Shown here one piece after another: positions 7,873-14,168 of a stretch of DNA of 41,593 nucleotides (the stretch's first letter is position 1; every line of letters starts with the position of its first letter). A program made the translations under genes and the position numbers. This DNA is from a virus: positions 1-41,593 of the IMG/VR virus record IMGVR_UViG_3300012005_000019. One strand, given 5' to 3'. A model generated the notes under the pieces. That model made no database searches and was not told the DNA's origin. It saw only the letters and a program-made list of their open reading frames with translations.

Positions 7873-8122
7873 AATTAACACCGTCTGTATGGTCGCCAAG
7901 CACTGGCTGGTGACGCCGCGCACGGTGCGGAATCGTATTAAGTCAGGCGCACTCCCTTGCCTCCGTCTCGGCGGCACTGTACGCCTGACCCGGCAGCAGG
8001 TCGAAGGATACGAAGCAACGTGCATCTGTGGAGGCACCCAAACGGCACGTTCTATGTCCGCTATGGCCGGCGCCGCCTCTCCACTGCGACGGGCGATCGC
8101 AGGCTTGCCGAACAATTCCTAG
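7859..8122 (+). CDS. xis: Excisionase-like HTH protein
   Basis: An 87-residue protein with a winged-helix HTH_17/excisionase-type domain at residues about 16-50 (WLVTPRTVRNRIKSGALPCL then RLGGTVRLTRQQVEGYE). Such proteins bend attachment-site DNA and steer the integrase toward excision. The rest is low-complexity with a Cys-x-Cys pair. I chose GTG 7859, which has GGGAG 6 bases upstream; ATG 7844 is an in-frame alternative. It overlaps both the membrane protein upstream and the integrase downstream, whose start lies inside it, so the pair is co-translated. Confidence 0.7.
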   Translation: MALAEINTVCMVAKHWLVTPRTVRNRIKSGALPCLRLGGTVRLTRQQVEGYEATCICGGTQTARSMSAMAGAASPLRRAIAGLPNNS

Positions 8123-8982
8123 CCCGCTTCATTTCCCTGGAAGGACGAACGCCGGGAAAGCAATACACGGTTGGCGAGATCCTTGACGGCTATTGCACCG
8201 ACAAAGCCCTGACCGTTAGGGCTCCGGCCGCAATTCGGTTCGCTGTGCTGGGCCTCCAGCCCCTTGACGACCTTCTCCCTGCCCATCTGACCCCGCCGGT
8301 GATACGCCGCTGGGCGGGCTCCAGGGGCGTCTCAAACGGGACCGTGCTGCGGGAGGTAGGCGTGCTGCGCGCTGCCCTGGCCTGGGCGGCCGAACACCAG
8401 TGGATTTCCAGCATTCCCGCCATTTCCAACCCGGTGCCCACACCCAAGCCCCGCCAGCGCTGGGTGACGCAGGACGAAGCACGCAGGCTTCTGGCCGGCT
8501 GTCGGGAGCCGCACGTAAGGCTGTTCATAACCCTGGGCCTGATGACGGTCGCCCGCACCGGCGCGATCCTGGACGCCCGCTGGGACCAGGTTGACTGGTA
8601 CAGCCGCACGATCGACTACGGAGACGGGCACGGCAACAAGCAGCGCGCTGTAGTGCCCCTGAACGACGAAGTGTTCAGCCTTCTCCAGGCCGCCAAGCAG
8701 CTGGCGTGCTCGCCCTATATCGTGGAGTTCCGGGGCCAGCGCCTAGTGTCGATCAAACGGGGATTCGAGGCCGCCTGCGTCCGGGCCCAGCTGGCGGACG
8801 TGACGCCGCATATTCTGCGTCACTCCGGCGCCACGTGGATGGCCATGGCGGGTGTGCCGCTGTCCGAGATAGCGCGCATGCTGGGCGACTCTGAGACCAT
8901 GGTGGAGAAGGTCTATGCGAAGAAGACCCCGGACTATCTGCGGCGCGCGGCCGGTGCGTTACAGCTCGGCTCGGTGCCCTAG
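8020..8982 (+). CDS. int: Tyrosine-type phage integrase
   Basis: A 320-residue tyrosine recombinase. An N-terminal arm-binding/SAM-like region (to about residue 150) is followed by the catalytic domain with R179 (VARTGAILDARW), H264-x-x-R267 (PHILRHSGATW) and nucleophile Y299 (EKVYAKK). The usual second His/Trp position is Asp290 in MLGDSE, a variant seen in other phage integrases. It catalyses site-specific insertion and excision of the phage. The start is the GTG at 8020 inside xis; an upstream in-frame ATG at 7957 would give only a shadow of xis as N-terminus. The attP core lies about 100 bases downstream, the typical arrangement. Confidence 0.9.
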   Translation: MHLWRHPNGTFYVRYGRRRLSTATGDRRLAEQFLARFISLEGRTPGKQYTVGEILDGYCTDKALTVRAPAAIRFAVLGLQPLDDLLPAHLTPPVIRRWAGSRGVSNGTVLREVGVLRAALAWAAEHQWISSIPAISNPVPTPKPRQRWVTQDEARRLLAGCREPHVRLFITLGLMTVARTGAILDARWDQVDWYSRTIDYGDGHGNKQRAVVPLNDEVFSLLQAAKQLACSPYIVEFRGQRLVSIKRGFEAACVRAQLADVTPHILRHSGATWMAMAGVPLSEIARMLGDSETMVEKVYAKKTPDYLRRAAGALQLGSVP

Positions 8983-9188
8983 CTCGGGTGCGTTCACGTG
9001 TAACCAAATGGGGTTACAAAGGGTTAAAACGCCCGCTTTGACCCTCAATTTACTCAGCATTACCTAGGGGCTCGGTATCTTGGTAAGGGATAGGTCGTGA
9101 GTTCGATTCTCACCTACGGCACCATATTTTCAAGGGCTTAGCTGCCCTGTAACCAGGGCCGGTGGTTACAATGTAACCGGAAAAGCCA
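8983..9188. other. attP: attP region with integrase arm-type sites
   Basis: Non-coding stretch between int and a small membrane ORF. It holds five GTAACC/GGTTAC elements: 9000-9005, 9012-9017, 9149-9154, 9164-9169 and 9173-9178. The first two form an inverted pair, and the last two form GGTTACAATGTAACC. They flank the tRNA-derived core at 9079-9124 on both sides, as expected for arm-type integrase or Xis/IHF sites. The site assignment is inference from layout; the repeats are directly visible. Confidence 0.65.
9079..9124 (+). other. attP core: 3' part of tRNA-Thr(GGT)
   Basis: Forty-six bases read as the 3' part of a tRNA: anticodon loop TTGGTAA (anticodon GGT at 9082-9084), 3' anticodon stem GGGAT, variable loop, T-arm GTGAG-TTCGATT-CTCAC, acceptor strand CTACGGC, discriminator A and encoded CCA. 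Upstream bases do not pair with GGGAT (GTATC instead of the expected ATCCC), so identity to a tRNA gene stops at the anticodon loop. That is where tyrosine integrases commonly cross over. It is therefore an attachment core, not a functional tRNA. Confidence 0.75.
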
Positions 9189-9323
9189 ATGCTACTCAAG
9201 ATAATCGCGACGGCCTGCATGCTCGGAATGCTCTACGAGCTGCTGATGAACGGATATAATCGGGTGGGCGCGGTCGTGATTCTGCTGCTGAGCGTGCCGG
9301 TCCTGTTGGCAGTTTGGATCTAG
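9189..9323 (+). CDS. Possible 44-residue membrane protein
   Basis: A short frame after the attP region. It would encode a 44-residue peptide with two hydrophobic stretches (residues 2-20 and 26-44) separated by NGYNR. A weak GGAAAAG lies upstream. It converges with the last gene of the leftward operon and overlaps it by four bases. The amino-acid bias supports a membrane protein; there is no recognised family. It could be a chance frame. Confidence 0.4.
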   Translation: MLLKIIATACMLGMLYELLMNGYNRVGAVVILLLSVPVLLAVWI

Positions 9324-9520
9324 ATCTTGTTGGCCTCTTTGATCGGCCGGCAGGGATCGCCCACGAACACCCAGCCCACGATCGCTACGTCCGCCTGCGC
9401 CTTGTCCGCCAGGGTGCCCATCATCTGTTCGCAGGTCAGGCGATCGGGTAACGCCTTGGTGACGGCGATCGGGTCGCCCTTGGCGATGAACAGCAGGAAC
9501 GTCACAACATAGGCGGTCAT
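9320..9520 (-). CDS. Small protein with hydrophobic N-terminus, unknown
   Basis: A 66-residue protein, the last gene of the leftward operon. The N-terminus (TAYVVTFLLFIA) is hydrophobic and may be a signal or anchor. The remainder has two Cys (in RLTCEQMM and VGDPCRPI) that could form a disulphide in the periplasm. Its ATG overlaps the spanin stop (ATGA) and AGGTG lies upstream. No family recognised; position after the spanins suggests an envelope role. Confidence 0.6.
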   Translation of the reverse strand: MTAYVVTFLLFIAKGDPIAVTKALPDRLTCEQMMGTLADKAQADVAIVGWVFVGDPCRPIKEANKI

Positions 9521-10086
9521 GGCGTCACCTGGGCGGCGTGGTTCTCAGCGATCCACACCTGTAGGGCTGTTAATTGCTCTGCGTTTTGCTGGGCGATGCC
9601 GGCGTAGGCCGTGAACCAACCGGCCACCTGGGAAGGGGTAACGTCCGAACAGTCGTCATCAGATTGTCCGGGGGCAAGTGCGAGGGTTGCAGGGTCGGCA
9701 CCAGCTGCGGCGGCGCGCAGGACGCGAGCAAGGCCGACAGTGAGGCCGCACACAGAAGCATCTTGTTTCGGCGTGACATAGCGAACTATCTCCTTTGTCA
9801 GGGTGACGGTGCGCGCCTGGAGGGCTCCCTGCGCGTAAGCTTCGGTGGTCGCCGCTTTCAGGTCCACCCGATACTGTAGACCATCTACGAGTTGCGCCGC
9901 CTTGACGGCAGTGGCCGCGAACTTCGCGTCGGCCAGCTGGAGCTTGAGCACTTCGCCGTGTTCCCAGCGGTATCCCGCATAGGCGCCGGCCGCGCTTCCT
10001 GCCACCAGGGCCACGGCGCCGACGATCAGGTAAGTCTGGATGCCGCCCAGCGCGCCCGTAGCGGCGCTGAATAATGCCTTAAACAT
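9517..10086 (-). CDS. Rz-like inner-membrane spanin
   Basis: A 189-residue protein with one N-terminal membrane helix (about residues 17-38, YLIVGAVALVAGSAAGAYAG) and a long, mostly helical periplasmic part. This is the layout of i-spanins, which join the outer-membrane spanin to fuse both membranes in the last lysis step. The decisive evidence is the lipoprotein gene nested out of frame within it (9570-9779), the hallmark of Rz/Rz1 pairs. It overlaps the holin-like gene upstream by 8 bases. It is on the opposite strand to the lysozyme. Confidence 0.75.
   Translation of the reverse strand: MFKALFSAATGALGGIQTYLIVGAVALVAGSAAGAYAGYRWEHGEVLKLQLADAKFAATAVKAAQLVDGLQYRVDLKAATTEAYAQGALQARTVTLTKEIVRYVTPKQDASVCGLTVGLARVLRAAAAGADPATLALAPGQSDDDCSDVTPSQVAGWFTAYAGIAQQNAEQLTALQVWIAENHAAQVTP
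9570..9779 (-). CDS. Rz1-like outer-membrane spanin lipoprotein, nested in Rz
   Basis: A 69-residue protein wholly inside the Rz-like gene in another frame. It has a basic start, hydrophobic core and lipobox LLAS|C with Cys21 as the lipidation site (MSRRNKMLLCAASLSALLAS, then CAPP). The mature part is rich in Pro, as in Rz1 proteins. A good ribosome site, GGAGATAG, lies 8 bases before the ATG at 9779, inside the Rz coding sequence. The known partner role is outer-membrane anchoring of the spanin complex. Confidence 0.75.
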   Translation of the reverse strand: MSRRNKMLLCAASLSALLASCAPPQLVPTLQPSHLPPDNLMTTVRTLPLPRWPVGSRPTPASPSKTQSN

Positions 10087-10318
10087 CGGGTTTCTCCGCC
10101 GGCTGGGGGTTGGTGGTCGTCACGCGACCGGCTGCGCCAAGCATCATGCAGGCCAGGACGAACGTGCTGCTCCAGCTGAGCACGGCGGGCGGCAGGTACT
10201 GCTGGAGCGCCTGCGGGAAAGCCAAGAGCGCGACCTGCACCGTGCCACCCAGCGCGAGGAAGCGCATGGACGACCATTTCCAGAAACTTTTCCAGCCGGG
10301 GATAAGGACGAGCGGCAA
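10079..10318 (-). CDS. Holin-like protein with TTG start
   Basis: A 79-residue protein with two hydrophobic segments (about residues 19-36 and 46-65) after a Trp/Lys-rich head (GWKSFWKWSSMRF). This resembles two-helix phage holins. I chose TTG at 10318 because AGGAG sits 7 bases upstream; the in-frame ATG at 10354 lies inside the terminator hairpin at 10337-10370. It overlaps the Rz-like gene, which supports a lysis role. A second holin candidate is at 3347 on the other strand. Confidence 0.6.
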   Translation of the reverse strand: MPLVLIPGWKSFWKWSSMRFLALGGTVQVALLAFPQALQQYLPPAVLSWSSTFVLACMMLGAAGRVTTTNPQPAEKPDV

Positions 10319-10336
10319 AACGTGTCTCCTAGATAC

Positions 10337-10370
10337 AAAAAAGCCCCGGAACATAGGCTCCGGGGCTTCA
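10337..10370 (-). terminator. Rho-independent terminator after the SNF2 helicase gene
   Basis: On the minus strand a perfect 10-bp stem AAGCCCCGGA/TCCGGGGCTT (10341-10350 with 10359-10368) encloses an 8-base loop and runs into six T residues (complement of 10337-10342). It lies between the helicase gene and the holin/spanin genes, separating the replication genes from the lysis genes. Confidence 0.85.
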
Positions 10371-10379
10371 AAGTGTCAA
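10355..10379 (-). promoter_or_regulatory. Possible promoter overlapping the terminator
   Basis: On the minus strand TTGACA (10379-10374) is followed after 18 bases by TATGTT, which lies in the loop and left arm of the terminator. It would drive the holin/spanin genes independently of readthrough. The -35 box is exact, but the -10 box matches only four of six, so this is tentative. Confidence 0.3.
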
Positions 10380-10390
10380 GGTGACGCTAA

Positions 10391-12442
10391 TTAGGCGCTC
10401 TGCGCCCAGTTCCACAGGTCGTTGGCGATGTCCAGGCCGTCTTCCAGGCTTGTGCTGGGATCGTTGAAGGCGATGGCCAGGACGGCAACGCGGGCATTGA
10501 CCAGCTGCGCGGCGCTGGTGTCCGGCACGTTCAGGTTGACGGTCGGACTAGCTTCGTACCCGGCCGGCTCGGCATTGACGCCCTGCGCGGAACGGCGTGT
10601 CCGGGTAGCCTTGGTCGCAGGCTCTGGCTGGTCGGTGCGGACGCCATTGCTGGTTTCCTTGGTCGGCTCGGCGGCTTCCTGACCGGCAGAGATTCCGGCA
10701 GCGCGGTCCTGCGTGGCCTTGCCAAAGTGGCTGCGTGCCTCGGTGGTCTTGTTTTCAGCGGCGCCGGTCAGCTGCTCCTGGATGCGCTCGCGCTGGTCGG
10801 TCGGCGCTACGTCTTCCACGTCAGTCTGGGTGGTATCCTTGGGCTTGCCCCAACCTTTGACGGCGGGGCGCAGCACTTCGCCCTGGATCGGGGCTTCGGT
10901 AGTACCGGCAACCGCCGGGCGGGTAAGTTTCGTAACCATTGGGTCAGTCCTTCTGTAGTCAACCGCGTCTCCCTGAGCGGCCAAGGTCTCGGCATCCTGC
11001 CGTATTACGGTGTTCAGCGCCTTCAAAAGGCGTCCCTGTGACGTGTCTTTATCACCTAGCGCTGCGTATTTCAATTCATCAATCGTGCCGCGGACCTGTG
11101 GTATATGGTTTATGATGCGCTGTGCGTCGTTTCCGCTGCGGCGCAGGCGGCGAATGAACTGGTCCCACAGCTCAAAATCCCATGTGATCCCGAACCAGTA
11201 CACATGGCCCGCGTTTCCCTCCTGGAGGTTCAGGCCGTGGCCCGCGCTCGCCGGGTGGCAGAACATCACCGGCAGCTCATTGCGATTCCAGGCGTCGATC
11301 CAGGCATCCTCCTGCTTAACCGTCGTGCCCTTGCCGAGGTATGGCAGCACCTTTTTCCCAGTCTCTTTGTCCACCACGCCGAAGCGCTCGCGCAGCCGGT
11401 CGAAGTCGTGGTTGAACTCGTAGGCGACCAGCAGCGGCTGACCGTCCAGCTCCTCGATAAGATCCTCCAGGTCGTCCAGCTTCACGTCGTGGATATGCGA
11501 CACAGTTTCCTTGTGATCGCCGATGTAGACGGCGCCGTTCGCCATTTGCGAGAGCTTGCTGTAGCAGGCCGCCGTGTTGGCCGCTGTGATGACGCCCTGC
11601 GGAAGCATGGCGATCATGTCCTTTTTCATCTTGTCGTAGAGCTTGCGCGCTGGCGGCGTCAGATCCAGCGGCCGGATGTCCTCCACCAGATCTGGCAGCG
11701 TTATGTAGTCTTCCGCCGTCATCTGGAGCCAATACGGCGCGAGCTTTTCAGTGATGCGCTTCTCGGCGCCGGGCATCAGATCATAGTCGAAGCCGTTGAA
11801 GCCAAGCTGGAAATACATGTCGCGATAGTGGGTGATGTACTTGCCCAGCGCCGCGCCCTGATCGAGCATAAGCTGCATGCCGAACAGCCCCATATGGCCG
11901 TTTGGCATCAGCGATCCGGTCAGGCCCCACACGGTCGGGACGTGCGCGAGCCGGGGCCGCAGCGCCTTGCAGCGGTCGGCCTGGCTGTTCTTGAACCGGG
12001 TAAGTTCGTCAATGGTGACAATTTCGAAGGGGAGCGGTCGGCCAAAGAATCGCTTGCACAGCCACTCAATGCCTTCCGGGTTTATCAGGTAAATGTCGGA
12101 CGCCTCTTTCAGCAGATCGTCCTTCTTCGCGCCGTGCAGCAGCGTGAATTTCAGGTGGCGGAACTGCGCCCATTTCTTGCCCTCTTGGCGCCACACCTTG
12201 CGGCACACGCGCAGCGGCGCGATGACCAGCATCTGGATCGCGCGCTGACCCGCTAGCTCCTGGCGCTCGCAGTAGGCTGCAAGGGTGATCGAGGTTTTAC
12301 GGAGGCCCGGGTCGAGCGCGAGGCCGGCTGAGCTGCGGTCCACCAGGTGCTTGACGGCCCGCTGCATGTACGGCTCTGGAATCCACTCTTTCCAGGAGGG
12401 CGCGACAGCACGTGTCTGTATTGTCCGACCAGCCCACGTCAT
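10391..12442 (-). CDS. SNF2-family (SF2) helicase
   Basis: A 683-residue protein. The helicase core shows a degenerate Walker A (LDPGLRKTS, about residues 42-50), motif Ia (VIAPLRVCRKVWRQE), Walker B DELT near 142 (IDELTRFKN), motif III (GLTGSLMPNG), and C-terminal motifs V/VI near 395-435 (HPASAGHGLNLQ, QFIRRLRRSGN). These are SNF2-like dsDNA translocases seen in many phages beside replication genes. Residues about 500-683 are a polar, low-complexity tail not needed for the core. The ATG at 12442 has GGAGG 9 bases upstream. The upstream nuclease gene runs 146 bases into it. A hairpin terminator follows. Confidence 0.85.
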   Translation of the reverse strand: MTWAGRTIQTRAVAPSWKEWIPEPYMQRAVKHLVDRSSAGLALDPGLRKTSITLAAYCERQELAGQRAIQMLVIAPLRVCRKVWRQEGKKWAQFRHLKFTLLHGAKKDDLLKEASDIYLINPEGIEWLCKRFFGRPLPFEIVTIDELTRFKNSQADRCKALRPRLAHVPTVWGLTGSLMPNGHMGLFGMQLMLDQGAALGKYITHYRDMYFQLGFNGFDYDLMPGAEKRITEKLAPYWLQMTAEDYITLPDLVEDIRPLDLTPPARKLYDKMKKDMIAMLPQGVITAANTAACYSKLSQMANGAVYIGDHKETVSHIHDVKLDDLEDLIEELDGQPLLVAYEFNHDFDRLRERFGVVDKETGKKVLPYLGKGTTVKQEDAWIDAWNRNELPVMFCHPASAGHGLNLQEGNAGHVYWFGITWDFELWDQFIRRLRRSGNDAQRIINHIPQVRGTIDELKYAALGDKDTSQGRLLKALNTVIRQDAETLAAQGDAVDYRRTDPMVTKLTRPAVAGTTEAPIQGEVLRPAVKGWGKPKDTTQTDVEDVAPTDQRERIQEQLTGAAENKTTEARSHFGKATQDRAAGISAGQEAAEPTKETSNGVRTDQPEPATKATRTRRSAQGVNAEPAGYEASPTVNLNVPDTSAAQLVNARVAVLAIAFNDPSTSLEDGLDIANDLWNWAQSA

Positions 12443-12665
12443 AGCCAGCCGCCTCCAGCTGATCTAGGCGGTACTGCTGTAGCGGTGTGGGGCGCATGCC
12501 GGGGCGTTTGAACTCCCAAAACAGCGGACGCCCGCCGGGTATCAGGAACATGTCGTCCGGGAACGCCTGCTTGACGCCTGGCCGGAACGACATTCGCTGA
12601 TGCCCGACGCCCAGCGACTTCGCGTAGCGAACTGCCGGGTCTCGTACTCGCGCCTCTGGTGTCAT
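12297..12665 (-). CDS. VRR-NUC domain nuclease
   Basis: A 122-residue protein whose first 95 residues fit stand-alone VRR-NUC nucleases of the PD-(D/E)xK superfamily: basic start, FPDDMFLIPGGRPLFWEFKR (Asp and E-x-K catalytic pattern), then TPLQQYRLDQLEAAGYDV. Such proteins sit next to SNF2 helicases in many phages and are thought to act as structure-specific nucleases with them. The last 27 residues are basic and Pro-rich and overlap the helicase gene in another frame, so they may only be readthrough of a frame lacking stops. The start ATG is at 12665. Confidence 0.8.
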   Translation of the reverse strand: MTPEARVRDPAVRYAKSLGVGHQRMSFRPGVKQAFPDDMFLIPGGRPLFWEFKRPGMRPTPLQQYRLDQLEAAGYDVGWSDNTDTCCRALLERVDSRAVHAAGRQAPGGPQLSRPRARPGPP

Positions 12666-12697
12666 GTGTTACCATGACACCATTCCATGCCATAAGG

Positions 12698-13195
12698 CTA
12701 GTGCGTGACTATTTGCCCGCCCAGCGCCTGAACAAAGGCTTCCAAGGCCGCGAGCTTGTCTGGAGGCAGGTCTACCGCGTGCGCTGCGGCTGGCGGCAGG
12801 TCGCCAGGGTGCGCTGCCCGTACCGGGGCCGGCGGCGGGGTCTTGGCGGGCCTGCGCGCTTCTTTCTCGGATCTGCGAGCTGCACGTTCTTCGCGCTGTG
12901 CAGTTGTATTCAAGTTCTTTTTCGCAACAGCGCGAAGCGCCACGTCTTCTGACGGCGCCTGATTGGTCAAGCTCGCCAATACGCCCTTGCAGGCGATTTC
13001 TACAACCTTGGAAACTAGACTGTTTTCGCGCGCCTTGTTCAGCAACGACGTGCTTACCCCGATCATGCGGGCCGCCCGCGTGATGCCAACAATCCCTGCA
13101 AGACGCATAGCATAGTGTGGCTCTACCACTTCGCCCTTGCTGCGCGGCGCCGCGCGCTTGGTGCGCGGCGCAGTGCTTTTCTTTTTCTTCGCCAT
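12698..13195 (-). CDS. Basic HTH-type DNA-binding protein
   Basis: A 165-residue protein of unknown family. The N-terminus is a Lys/Arg/Ala-rich tail (MAKKKKSTAPRTKRAAP), followed by an HTH-like segment at about residues 29-63 (MRLAGIVGITRAARMIGVST), a charged linker and an Ala/Pro-rich C-terminus. I chose ATG 13195 because GGAG lies 9 bases before it; an upstream in-frame ATG lacks this. It is preceded by a 132-base gap with several palindromes, so it may be separately controlled. It is one of few regulator candidates in the window. Confidence 0.6.
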   Translation of the reverse strand: MAKKKKSTAPRTKRAAPRSKGEVVEPHYAMRLAGIVGITRAARMIGVSTSLLNKARENSLVSKVVEIACKGVLASLTNQAPSEDVALRAVAKKNLNTTAQREERAARRSEKEARRPAKTPPPAPVRAAHPGDLPPAAAHAVDLPPDKLAALEAFVQALGGQIVTH

Positions 13196-13327
13196 TATTT
13201 GCCACTCCAATATCACTGGCGCCAAAATAGGCGCCTGTGCATGAAATGGCTTTTATAGAATATAGTTGCACTGCAACAGCCTTTTTTAGTTAAATACTTA
13301 ACCAGCGCGCGCTATCTTGTGCGCAAG
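13196..13327 (-). promoter_or_regulatory. Palindrome-rich regulatory gap upstream of the HTH gene
   Basis: This non-coding gap contains GGCGCC-AAAATA-GGCGCC (13218-13235), the palindrome TTGCACTGCAA (13266-13276) and GTTAAATACTTAAC (13289-13302). AT-rich, TATA-like sequence lies between them. It probably holds a promoter and operators for the HTH gene; no confident -35/-10 pair could be chosen. Confidence 0.4.
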
Positions 13328-14029
13328 TCACCCAAAAGCACACTTTCCTGTGTTACTGCGGCTAAAATGACACCATTTGCACTTGTCGTTGGGACGTGGC
13401 GCGAAAGTCGTGTCAGTGAACATCGGTTCCACCTTTTTACGCCACTTATCCGCCAGCTTCTCGCGGTGCGTTGCAGGAAACTCGCCAAATTCGAAGCCGG
13501 TGCTGGAGCCCACTGCGCCACCGGCGTCTAAGTAGGCAAGCCGCGTAGTGACGTGTTTCACTGGCTTAAAACGGCACATGACGCTCAGCGCCTGCGTCTC
13601 CATCTGGTCGTCGTTGCTCTGCGCGTAGCGCTTGCCCGTCTTCCAGTCCACGTCCTCATAGGTCATGTCGTCGTACATCACGCCGGCATCCAGGACGCTG
13701 CGGAACCATGTGTCGCCGCCGAACCACTTGGTGGGCGAGAAATCGCCTGTGTAGCCCCACTGCTGTTCCACCTGCTTGCTCTCGGCCGGAATAGCCCGCA
13801 GCTGCTGGATCAGATCCAGCATATTCGGGTGCACCATGGCGTCGGCCGGCAGCACGTCTTCCTTCGTGCTGATGTAGTCGGCAACGCCTTTGTGTATCCT
13901 GTTGCCGCGATCGAGCGCCGGGGCCTGCGGCTCGGGCAGCTTGTCGATCTTCCGCAGCTTGAACTGGAGCGGGCACAGCGCGTAGTTCGCCCAGGCGCTG
14001 TAGCTCCATGCTTTTACACCGTTGCTCAC
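13328..14029 (-). CDS. Cas4/RecB-like PD-(D/E)xK exonuclease with Fe-S cysteines
   Basis: A 233-residue nuclease-like protein. The start YSAWANYALCPLQFKL carries C19, and the C-terminus has C217, C220 and C230 (KCKWCHFSRSNTGKC). Together these make the four-Cys iron-sulfur pattern of Cas4 and AddB-like nucleases. The catalytic core D-x-x-TGK is at about residue 125 (YEDVDWKTGKR), with the nucleotide-facing His in GNRIHKG. Phage members act as 5'-3' exonucleases in recombination or DNA end processing. The start is GTG 14029 with GGAGG 5 bases upstream. It sits between a polymerase-coupled small gene and the HTH gene. No CRISPR array or cas1/cas2 is present. Confidence 0.8.
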   Translation of the reverse strand: MSNGVKAWSYSAWANYALCPLQFKLRKIDKLPEPQAPALDRGNRIHKGVADYISTKEDVLPADAMVHPNMLDLIQQLRAIPAESKQVEQQWGYTGDFSPTKWFGGDTWFRSVLDAGVMYDDMTYEDVDWKTGKRYAQSNDDQMETQALSVMCRFKPVKHVTTRLAYLDAGGAVGSSTGFEFGEFPATHREKLADKWRKKVEPMFTDTTFAPRPNDKCKWCHFSRSNTGKCAFG

Positions 14030-14030
14030 T

Positions 14031-14168
14031 TCAACCTCCGAAAACAGCTGTGCTGGCTAGAAGCCGCAGTAGCCCCCAAAGACTTATGCTCAGCCAAAGG
14101 CGCGGCCTGCGGCGCCACATGCCGTTAAATTTCCACAGGCCAAGGGTCGTGGCGTAGGTCAATCGCAT
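14031..14168 (-). CDS. Small basic protein with hydrophobic C-terminus, unknown
   Basis: A 45-residue frame that begins inside the end of the DNA polymerase gene (ATG 14168) and stops just before the nuclease gene, its last codons containing that gene's GGAGG site. It reads basic (WRRRPRL), then a hydrophobic helix (SLWGLLRLLASTAVF), suggesting a single-pass membrane peptide. It fills the only gap between two essential genes in a packed operon. No family recognised. Confidence 0.4.
   Translation of the reverse strand: MRLTYATTLGLWKFNGMWRRRPRLWLSISLWGLLRLLASTAVFGG

Noticed and set aside
9079-9124. A functional tRNA-Thr gene
   Set aside because: Only the 3' part exists; upstream sequence cannot form the anticodon stem, D-arm or acceptor stem.
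10319-10354. ATG 10354 as start of the holin-like gene
   Set aside because: It lies in the terminator loop and stem; TTG 10318 has AGGAG at proper distance.
11105-12256. A 383-residue open frame opposite the SNF2 helicase gene
   Set aside because: Antisense shadow of a gene with clear helicase motifs.
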